A stretch of DNA of 62,176 bases from Roseibacillus sp. (GTDB lineage Bacteria; Verrucomicrobiota; Verrucomicrobiia; Verrucomicrobiales; Akkermansiaceae), in NCBI GenBank assembly GCA_028821775.1, contig JAPKFB010000027.1, positions 1 to 62,176 on the forward strand, read 5' to 3'. How positions within the stretch are numbered: position 1 is the first letter of the stretch; each line of letters begins with the position of its first letter. Of this stretch, positions 55,590 through 62,176 are shown one piece after another. A program made the translations under genes and the position numbers. The notes beneath the pieces were generated by a model. That model did no database searches. It worked only from the letters and a program-made list of their open reading frames with translations, and had not been told where the DNA came from.

Positions 55590-56564
55590 CTAAGCGTTTC
55601 GGTGCTTCTCATAGGCGTCAATTATCTGACCAACAACCGGGTGCCGAACGACATCTTCGAGTTCGAATTGCACAAATGTTACCCCGGAAACGTTTTGCAG
55701 CGCGCACTGAGCCTCCATCAAGCCAGACCGGATTCCTTCCCGCAAATCGACCTGCGTCGCATCACCCGTGACCACGCAGCGCGATCCCTCTCCCAACCTG
55801 GTAAGAAGCATGAACATCTGCTCTTGGGTGGTGTTCTGCGCCTCATCGAGGATCACGAAGGAGTTCGCCAAGGTGCGCCCACGCATGTAGGCGAGCGGAG
55901 CAATCTCGATCGTCCCATCCTCGAGGTAGCGATCCCCTTCATTGGGCTTCAGAATGTCGTGCAGAGCATCGTAGAGCGGCCGCAAATAGGGCGCCACTTT
56001 CTCCTGCAGATCGCCAGGCAGGAACCCGAGGGCCTCCCCCGCTTCGACTGCCGGACGGGTCAGGATCACACGCGTAATCTCGCCCTCCTTCAACTGCGTC
56101 AGCGCCATCGCCATCGCGAGGTAGGTCTTCCCCGTCCCGGCCGGCCCCACTCCGAAGACCACCGGCTTTTCCCTCATGGCCTTCACGTATTCCAATTGGT
56201 GCGGTGTGCGGGGGGCAACGGCCTTGCACGAACGCGATCCCAGGAGACGCGTCCCACTCATTTCCACGAGACCTGCCTTCTCACCGCTCGCCACCAGATC
56301 GACGGCGAGACGAAAATCCCGCACCTCGATGGTGCCCCCGGCACGCTTCGCCTCCTCCAATTCGGCAAAGAGATTCTTGGCCTTCTCGAGACCCTCTCCC
56401 GGCCCGCTGAACAAGATCCACCCGTCGCGGGTCACCGCGCGCACTCCCAGGCTCTCCGCCGCGTAGCGCACCTCCCTGGGATCGTTCGCGAAGAGAGAAT
56501 GCAAAAATTGCGGCGTCTCGAACTCAAGCTTGAGTTGGCCGTCCGATAATACGTCTTCGCTCAT
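55590..56564 (-). CDS. phoH: PhoH family ATPase
   Basis: About 324 residues from ATG 56564, preceded by GGAGAG; an upstream in-frame ATG would overlap the neighbouring gene. N-terminal KH-like region, then the P-loop GPAGTGKTYLA at 140-150 and Walker B FVILDEAQNTTQEQMFMLLTR. The late TRLGEGSRCVVTGDATQVDL is diagnostic. PhoH proteins are nucleotide-hydrolysing, possibly RNA-related helicases or endonucleases. First of the phoH-pgpH-ybeY group and lies 31 bases after trhO. Confidence 0.93.
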   Translation of the reverse strand: MSEDVLSDGQLKLEFETPQFLHSLFANDPREVRYAAESLGVRAVTRDGWILFSGPGEGLEKAKNLFAELEEAKRAGGTIEVRDFRLAVDLVASGEKAGLVEMSGTRLLGSRSCKAVAPRTPHQLEYVKAMREKPVVFGVGPAGTGKTYLAMAMALTQLKEGEITRVILTRPAVEAGEALGFLPGDLQEKVAPYLRPLYDALHDILKPNEGDRYLEDGTIEIAPLAYMRGRTLANSFVILDEAQNTTQEQMFMLLTRLGEGSRCVVTGDATQVDLREGIRSGLMEAQCALQNVSGVTFVQFELEDVVRHPVVGQIIDAYEKHRNA

Positions 56565-56595
56565 TTCGATCTGCTCTCCAGGTTGACGGGCGACA

Positions 56596-57516
56596 TCAAT
56601 CGCTCTCATTGGCCTCTGCCGCAAGCGAAACCAGCGCCGCCTCCCCACAGGCCCGGCTGCAATAGCGCATCACCTCTTGCTCGCACAGCTCGCAACAAAA
56701 ATGCTGCCCGTTACAGCTACTCCACCCGCAATTCACATAGCGATCGCAGGGCTCCCCGCAATGCACGCAGTGCGAAACCACCATCGCTCCCTCGGTGCGG
56801 TTCACTTCCACTCCAATCCGCTCGTCGAAGACATAGCATTTTCCGGCAAATTTCTCGCCGCGCACAGCCGGATCCTTGCCGTAGGAGACGATTCCCCCAT
56901 CAAGCTGAAAAACATCTTTGAATCCCTCGCGTAAAAGGAAGCCGCTGAATTTCTCGCAGCGAATGCCACCGGTGCAATAGGTCAGGATCTTCTTGCCCTC
57001 CAACTCGTCCCGATGAAGCTCCACCCACTCGGGCAACTCCCGGAAATTCTGCACCGGAGGAAGGAGCGCCCCCTCAAAGTGCCCCAACTCCCACTCGTAG
57101 TCATTGCGTGCATCGATCATCACCACGTCCTTTTGATCCATCATCTCGCGCCATTGTACCGGCGAGAGGTGCTCGCCCGTGAGCTCGGCAGGCGAAAAGT
57201 CCTCCTCAGCCAGCCCGAGAGTGACGACTTCCTCCCGCAGTCTCACGTTCATGCGGGGAAAGGCATGACCCTCCGCCTCGTCTACCTTGAATTCCATCCC
57301 CTGCGTGCGGGCATCATCGCCAAGAATCCGCATGTAATCCTCGGTCGCGGCGCAGGGACCGGAGACCGTGCCATTGATCCCCTCCGCGGCAATCAGGATC
57401 CGTCCCCGCAGGCCGAGGCGCTCGCACAACGCGGCATGCTCGTCCCGGTAGGCCGCAGCATCCTCGAGCGGCGTGTAGAGATAGTAGAGAAGTATCTGGA
57501 AGGGAGCAGCGCTGAT
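56596..57516 (-). CDS. trhO: tRNA uridine(34) hydroxylase TrhO (rhodanese family), unusual start
   Basis: Hydroxylates U34 of certain tRNAs to 5-hydroxyuridine. From TTG 57429 it has 277 residues and includes GRILIAAEGINGTVSGP, the rhodanese active-site Cys in LTYCTGGIRCEKF and a C-terminal Cys-rich zinc tail (CVHCGEPC...CCELCEQE). The frame remains open upstream of TTG 57429 to an ATC at 57516 and encodes APFQILLYYLYTPLEDAAAY, the conserved N-terminus of the family, with an in-frame stop just before. No ATG or GTG is available there, so a non-standard start, an indel or a sequence error is likely. Confidence 0.85.
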   Translation of the reverse strand: MSAAPFQILLYYLYTPLEDAAAYRDEHAALCERLGLRGRILIAAEGINGTVSGPCAATEDYMRILGDDARTQGMEFKVDEAEGHAFPRMNVRLREEVVTLGLAEEDFSPAELTGEHLSPVQWREMMDQKDVVMIDARNDYEWELGHFEGALLPPVQNFRELPEWVELHRDELEGKKILTYCTGGIRCEKFSGFLLREGFKDVFQLDGGIVSYGKDPAVRGEKFAGKCYVFDERIGVEVNRTEGAMVVSHCVHCGEPCDRYVNCGWSSCNGQHFCCELCEQEVMRYCSRACGEAALVSLAAEANESD

Positions 57517-57579
57517 TCAGAAGTTCAAATCTCTCCGACCCCCGACTCCAATCCGAAAATTCAAAACCGTGCAATTAAC

Positions 57580-57840
57580 TCACGGCCTGCGGACCCAGAA
57601 CTGAGGCGCCCAGACCAAACCAAGGGCCCCGCAGACAAGGCCCACCCTGATCTCGGCTCATACGCTGCCCCCCGAGTTGATCCAGCCCTTCAAGATCATT
57701 TCCGCGAGAGAGGCCTCGTAATAGCCCGATACCACATTCTCGGCCGACCAGACGAGATCGGAGCGCCCAGCCCGCTCGGCCCGTTTGGAGGTGAACGGCA
57801 GGCAGCCAACGAGACCGTCGCTCCGACAGCAAGTTGCTTC
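57580..57840 (-). pseudogene. Degraded CAP (SCP/PR1-like) domain remnant
   Basis: One minus-strand frame reads FTSKRAERAGRSDLVWSAEN, continues VVSGYYEASLAEMILKGWIN, SGGSV and then TGA, and resumes AEIRVGLVCGALGLVWAPQF after it. This matches CAP-domain core sequence (AENVA-GY, W-x-N-S-P-G-H-R, G-V-G-x-A, W-x-Q-x-F). The stop and the missing GHR-N segment show inactivation. No start codon or signal peptide is visible, so it is a fragment. Confidence 0.5.
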
Positions 57841-58037
57841 CTATTCGTTCCGGTTTTATCGAATATACCGGATATACTGGTGATCTTAGGGGTTGTTTTT
57901 AAAACTTCCGTCATCTTCTCGTTAAATACTTAAAAAGTTTACAAATGATGTTCTTGTGAGCACTTGCGCAATTTCCTCCTCGTTCCTCGACAAGCGCTCT
58001 TTCGTCCCTATTCTCCCCGCCCGCTTCAAAAAATCCC
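57841..58037. other. A/T-rich promoter-like stretch upstream of hisS
   Basis: The region between the CAP remnant and hisS becomes distinctly A/T-rich from about 57855 to 57955 and contains a short imperfect tandem (ATATACCGG, ATATACTGG). It likely carries the hisS promoter. I could not place a -35/-10 pair with confidence and see no T-box or other leader. Confidence 0.35.
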
Positions 58038-59333
58038 ATGGACTCGCCATATCAACCCCTTCCAGGCTTCCGCGACTTCGCACCGCGGGATCGCCTGCTG
58101 TCCCGCTATCTCTTCGAAGCGTGGACCAGGGTGGCGACCCGCTACGGCTTTTCCGAATACGAAGCTCCCATCCTTGAGCGTGCCGCCCTCTATCTCAAGA
58201 AGTCCGGCGGTGAGCTGAGCGGGCAGCTTTTTCGGTTCACCGACAAGGGGGACCGCGACGTCGTTCTCCGTCCAGAGTTGACGGCCTCCCTCGCGCGCAT
58301 CGTTGCCGACCAGCAACGCGATTATGCCAAACCTCTCAAGTGGTTCGAGATTGGTCGCTGCTTTCGCTACGAGAAACCACAGCGCGGGCGCCTGCGTGAG
58401 TTCTACCAGTTCAATGCAGACATCATGGGTGAGACCTCGGTCGGCGCAGACGCCGAACTCATCGCACTCTCCATCGATGTCATGCGGGAACTCGGATTTC
58501 AGCCAGGCGAGTTCGTCGTTCGTCTTTCTGATCGCGAGGCATGGGCAACGTTCTGTCGGGAGAACGGGGTGGCCGCCGGGCAGCTCGATGCCTTTCTGCA
58601 GATCGTGGACAAAATCGAGCGCGATCCGGAGGTGAAACTCCGTGAACGTCTGCAGGCATTCGGGCTGGAGCTCGAAACGATTCGTGAGTTCATCGCCTCC
58701 CCGGATACAAGCCGCTCTGAAAATCTTGCTGCGGTTTTGGCTGATCTTGAAACACGGGGACTGGCCCAGTTCGCCGAGATCGACCTCTCGATCGTGCGCG
58801 GTCTCGCCTACTACACCGGCGTGGTCTTCGAAGTCTTCGACGCCAGCAAGGCGCTGCGCTCGGTTGCCGGTGGTGGTCGCTACGACTCCCTCATCTCCAT
58901 AATCACGGATGGCTCCACTGATCTCGCTGCCACCGGCTACGCCATGGGCGATTGTGTCATCACGGAGCTCATCAATGAGACCCCGCAGGCCCTCGCCCAA
59001 TTCGTCGCCTGGCGCCAGCGCCAGGCCACCTGCGACGTCTACGTCATCATCGCCGATGACTCCAAGCGACCGGAGGCCATCCGTCTCGTCAATGCGCTGC
59101 GGGAATCCGGCCTTGGAGCTGACTATCCGCTCAGCCCGACCAAGATCAACAAGCAATTTAAGGGCGCCGATCAGACCCTCGCCCGCTTTGCCATCGTGGT
59201 GGGCAGCGAATACCCCGAACTCCAACTCAAGAATCTCAACGCCCGGACCGAGGAATCGATCGCACCGAATGCCGATCCGATCGAGATTCTGAAAATCCGC
59301 CTCACCGAGCCTGACGGTCCTTTGCTAACCTAG
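58038..59333 (+). CDS. hisS: Histidyl-tRNA synthetase
   Basis: Class II aminoacyl-tRNA synthetase of 431 residues. Motif 2 is FRYEKPQRGRLREFYQFN near residues 112-129, the histidine-A site RGLAYYTGVVFE follows near 255, and the region GGGRYDSL precedes a motif 3 written as GYAMGDCVITEL. That motif 3 lacks the usual ERL arginine and resembles a GxGMGDVVL-like subtype I recall from other bacteria. A C-terminal anticodon-binding domain (VYVIIADDSKRPEA) ends the protein. aspS follows after 50 bases. Confidence 0.95.
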   Translation: MDSPYQPLPGFRDFAPRDRLLSRYLFEAWTRVATRYGFSEYEAPILERAALYLKKSGGELSGQLFRFTDKGDRDVVLRPELTASLARIVADQQRDYAKPLKWFEIGRCFRYEKPQRGRLREFYQFNADIMGETSVGADAELIALSIDVMRELGFQPGEFVVRLSDREAWATFCRENGVAAGQLDAFLQIVDKIERDPEVKLRERLQAFGLELETIREFIASPDTSRSENLAAVLADLETRGLAQFAEIDLSIVRGLAYYTGVVFEVFDASKALRSVAGGGRYDSLISIITDGSTDLAATGYAMGDCVITELINETPQALAQFVAWRQRQATCDVYVIIADDSKRPEAIRLVNALRESGLGADYPLSPTKINKQFKGADQTLARFAIVVGSEYPELQLKNLNARTEESIAPNADPIEILKIRLTEPDGPLLT

Positions 59334-59383
59334 GCGACGCTCCCCCATCAGATCCCCAGGCCGCGATCTGAAATATCTCTTCC

Positions 59384-61183
59384 ATGAGAACACATACCTG
59401 CAACGAACTCCGCCCCGAACATATTGGCCAAACCGTAATCTTGGTTGGCTGGGTAAATACTGTCCGCGATCAGGGCGGCGTCATCTTCATCGATCTGCGT
59501 GATCGTGAGGGAGTGACTCAGTGTGTGTTTAGGGCCGAAAACTCTCCCGAGGCGGCCAAACTCTCCCACACTCTTCGTGCTGAAGACGTCATCCAGGTGA
59601 CCGGGCCGGTCGAGGAGCGCCTGAAGACCGATGAGATCGACACCAAGAACGAAAACCTTGAGACCGGCGAGATTGAGGTGGTCACCCTCGAACTCGTCAT
59701 CATCAACAAGGCGGATGTTCTTCCCTTCCAGATCGACAAGGAACTCTCCAACGAGGACCTGCGCCTCCGCTATCGTTACCTGGATCTTCGCCGTCCCCGG
59801 ATGGCTCGCAACCTGCGCCAACGGCATGAAATCACCAAGGCGGCCCGTGAGTATCTCTCCAAGGAAGGTTTCATCGAGGTTGAAACCCCGGTCCTCTCCA
59901 AGTCCACTCCGGAGGGAGCCCGCGACTTCCTCGTTCCTTCTCGAATCAATCCCGGGAAATTTTACGCCCTTCCCCAAGCTCCACAGCAGTACAAGCAGAT
60001 GCTCATGGTTGCCGGGGTGGAAAAATACTTCCAGATCGCCCGATGCTTTCGGGATGAGGACCTCCGGGCGGACCGTCAACCCGAGTTTACCCAGATCGAC
60101 GTGGAAGCATCCTTTGTCGATCAGGATGACATCATTGCCCTTGTCGAAGGCATGTTGAGCTCGATGTTCGAAGCGTCTAGGGGAGTCAAGGTGCCCATTC
60201 CCTTCGAACGCCTCACCTGGCACGAGGCCATGGACAATTACGGCTCCGACAAGCCCGAACGCCGGCTTGGAATGGAAATGGTCGACCTCACCGAAGAGCT
60301 CAGGAACTGTGAGTTCCGGGTGTTTTCCGGCACCGTTGCGAACGGAGGAATCATCAAGGCAATCAACGCCAAAGGATTCGCGGGAGCCTCCGTCGGTCAG
60401 ATCGACAAGCTCACCAAAACGGCCCAGGAAGCCGGAGCCAAAGGACTGGCCTACATCCAGGCCCGAGATACGGATCGCACCACCTGGCGTTCACCCTTCG
60501 TCAAGCGTATGACCGACGAAGAAGTGGAGGCCCTTCGCGCCAAGCTCAACATCGAACCGGGCGATCTCATCCTCTTTGCGGCCGACAAGTGGGAACCCGC
60601 TTGCGAGGTTCTCGGCCGCATCCGTCTCGAAGTCGCGTCCATGCAGGACGCCTACAAGGGCAAGGAAGATGAACTCGACTTCCTCTGGGTAACGGAATTT
60701 CCCCTCCTCGCGTATGACGAAGAAGAAGGCCGCTGGGCCGCGGTGCACCATCCCTTCACGCGACCAATCGCCGAGGATGAAGAAAAACTCGTGAAGGGTG
60801 AATACGAAGGCCTCCGGGCCCGAGCTTACGACGTTGTTCTCAACGGCCACGAACTCGGCGGGGGCTCCATCCGGATTCATGAAGCGGACCTGCAATCATC
60901 CATGTTCAAGGCGCTCGGCATCACCGAGGAGGAGGCGCAAGCGGAGTTCGGACACATCCTGGACGCCTTCAGATTTGGCGCCCCACCTCACGGCGGCATT
61001 GCCCTTGGCCTCGATCGCCTCGTCATGCTCGCGTGCCGCGAAGGCTCCATTCGGGAAGTCATCGCCTTTCCGAAGAACAACAAGGGAATGGAGCTCATGA
61101 CCGCGAGCCCGGCTCCAGCGGCCCCCAATCAACTTCGCGACCTCCGCATCAAGAGCACCGCGCAGGAGAAAAAGGACGAGTAA
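59384..61183 (+). CDS. aspS: Aspartyl-tRNA synthetase (bacterial type)
   Basis: 599 residues, class II enzyme with an N-terminal OB-fold anticodon domain (VILVGWVNTVRDQGGVIFID), motif 2 FRDEDLRADRQPEFTQID near 222-239, an internal GAD insertion typical of bacteria, and motif 3 GGIALGLDRLVML near the end. PVC bacteria without AsnRS/GatCAB knowledge cannot be judged for discriminating ability from this window. Probably co-transcribed with hisS. Confidence 0.97.
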   Translation: MRTHTCNELRPEHIGQTVILVGWVNTVRDQGGVIFIDLRDREGVTQCVFRAENSPEAAKLSHTLRAEDVIQVTGPVEERLKTDEIDTKNENLETGEIEVVTLELVIINKADVLPFQIDKELSNEDLRLRYRYLDLRRPRMARNLRQRHEITKAAREYLSKEGFIEVETPVLSKSTPEGARDFLVPSRINPGKFYALPQAPQQYKQMLMVAGVEKYFQIARCFRDEDLRADRQPEFTQIDVEASFVDQDDIIALVEGMLSSMFEASRGVKVPIPFERLTWHEAMDNYGSDKPERRLGMEMVDLTEELRNCEFRVFSGTVANGGIIKAINAKGFAGASVGQIDKLTKTAQEAGAKGLAYIQARDTDRTTWRSPFVKRMTDEEVEALRAKLNIEPGDLILFAADKWEPACEVLGRIRLEVASMQDAYKGKEDELDFLWVTEFPLLAYDEEEGRWAAVHHPFTRPIAEDEEKLVKGEYEGLRARAYDVVLNGHELGGGSIRIHEADLQSSMFKALGITEEEAQAEFGHILDAFRFGAPPHGGIALGLDRLVMLACREGSIREVIAFPKNNKGMELMTASPAPAAPNQLRDLRIKSTAQEKKDE

Positions 61184-61326
61184 GGCGGCCATGCACCATG
61201 CCACACTGCATGCTTGAACTCCTCTTGATCCCGGACCAGCGTGGCCGCCGGTTCCTCCAAGTTGCTCAGGATTCCACTCGTTGACACTGTCGCACAGCAT
61301 CCCACAGTGCCTCCCCGCGCCCCGCC

Positions 61327-62022
61327 ATGAAGAAACTCTCCGCCCTTTTTCTCGCCACCGGACTCCTCGCTCCGTGTCTGCGCGCGGAACTTGAAAGCGA
61401 ATTCCCCCTCGGCCTTGAGGCTGTCACCGGCGTGCGCTCGGCCTATTCCTATCGCGGCTTTGATCTCGCGGGCTCTCTCCTCGACTTTCAATTCGAAGGC
61501 GAGTTGGTCTTGCAGGACAATCTTTCGCTAAACGCCGGGGGCTGGTTCGGAGCTGAAATCAGCGATGATTTCACGGAGGGCACCGCCTTCCTCGACCTGC
61601 GCTACGACCTTCACGAATGCTCCACGGTGGGCACCACCGCCACCTACCACGCCTACGGATCCTCCCTCTTCGAGAACGGACTCGATGTCGGGACCTTTGT
61701 CACTTGGTACGCTGGGGAAGAATGGGACCTCACCGCGGGAGTCTACCGGGATTTTGGAGCCGATGCCTGGTACGCAAACATTGAGGGCGGATGGTCCTAT
61801 CGCCTCTCGGATGAGGCTTACTTCGGCCTCAGCGGCGGAGTGAGCGCGGTGGAGCACTACTACGGGCGCTCCGGACTCAATGATTTCTATGGACGCGCAT
61901 CGGTGACCTACAACGTCAACAGTCAGATCTCCCTCACCCCCTTCCTCGGGTGGTCCATTGAGCTGGAGGAGGCTGACGGCGACGAGTTTTTTGGCGGCCT
62001 TTGGTTTGAAGTCTCGTTTTAG
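61327..62022 (+). CDS. Outer-membrane beta-barrel protein
   Basis: 231 residues with a signal peptide (KKLSALFLATGLLAPCLRA). The mature part alternates hydrophobic and polar residues in Gly/Tyr/Trp-rich strands (GVRSAYSYRGFDLAGSLLDF, GTFVTWYAGEEWDLTAGVY) and ends in FGGLWFEVSF, with the terminal Phe that BAM recognises. The strand count (about 8-12) fits a small porin-like or MipA-type barrel. Substrate unknown. Nothing recognisable follows to the end of the window. Confidence 0.8.
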   Translation: MKKLSALFLATGLLAPCLRAELESEFPLGLEAVTGVRSAYSYRGFDLAGSLLDFQFEGELVLQDNLSLNAGGWFGAEISDDFTEGTAFLDLRYDLHECSTVGTTATYHAYGSSLFENGLDVGTFVTWYAGEEWDLTAGVYRDFGADAWYANIEGGWSYRLSDEAYFGLSGGVSAVEHYYGRSGLNDFYGRASVTYNVNSQISLTPFLGWSIELEEADGDEFFGGLWFEVSF

Positions 62023-62176
62023 ACGAACTCCCTTGAAATTCCTGCCGCAAGGATGCGAGCAGTCACCGCCACCCTCGCAGGACTTCGTTGAGCACACTAG
62101 CGCAAGTATGCCGGGAGGTCGCTTAGCTAGTTTCCCTTCGGGGTCGGTTTCGGTCCACGCGACTGCCCTGGGCCCC

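Noticed and set aside
57013..57933. 306-codon plus-strand frame covering trhO and the CAP remnant
   Set aside because: Antisense to the clearly recognisable trhO; composition is that of a shadow frame.

Overview
The window looks like a chromosomal segment of a Verrucomicrobiota (PVC superphylum) bacterium of fairly high G+C content. The inference rests on gene families: a large NPCBM/PVC-type cytochrome c protein, a DUF1080 protein, a DUF6288 protein, secreted proteins with a D-x-N-x-D-G tail, and a split phoH-pgpH-ybeY cluster. Many starts lack a strong Shine-Dalgarno sequence. No rRNA, CRISPR array, transposase or phage gene was recognised. Names are assigned by reading motifs, not by database search.

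Layout. 0-7 kb: a secreted SGNH-like protein with an EF-hand, a coiled-coil anchor protein, tRNA-Gln, the operon prfA-prmC-murA and a secreted beta-rich protein. 7-11.6 kb (minus): ftsH, then a ParA-like ATPase followed by a Roadblock-like protein. 11.6-16.6 kb (plus): a lipoprotein related to the DUF255/YyaL family but without its cysteine pair, a tail-anchored secreted protein, hisB and hisH. 16.7-22.1 kb: the PVC cytochrome protein (minus), divergent from mtnA and a translationally coupled APH-fold kinase. 22.2-28.1 kb: an accessory-looking stretch with an MFS transporter, DUF1080 and DUF6288 proteins, a truncated ion-channel remnant, non-coding structured DNA, tRNA-Ile2(CAT) and an ORFan.

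28-36.4 kb: a cystathionine gamma-synthase resembling the fungal STR2 type, a membrane-anchored subtilase, a squalene/phytoene synthase followed by an enolase-superfamily protein, hemW and pyrD. 36.4-47.1 kb: a glycine-zipper lipoprotein with a terminator, dsbD, a eukaryotic-type glycogen branching enzyme, an ABC-2 exporter pair, a lipoprotein MsrA, a small orphan, and a GT4-GH57 pair that with glgB suggests alpha-glucan metabolism. 47.8-53.2 kb (minus): type II secretion/type IV pilus-like genes, two tandem GspE/PilB ATPases, gspF and gspG. 53.3-57.5 kb (minus): trhO-phoH-pgpH-ybeY. 57.5-62 kb: a degraded CAP-domain remnant, hisS, aspS and an outer-membrane beta-barrel protein.

Most of the window is ordinary housekeeping. 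The points that deserve a second look are the ParA-Roadblock pair with two TTTTGWCAAAA palindromes, the mtnA-kinase pair, the STR2-like enzyme, the GT4-GH57 pair, the PgpH without its extracellular sensor, trhO without a normal start codon, and two gene remnants (ion channel and CAP domain) that mark old rearrangement points.
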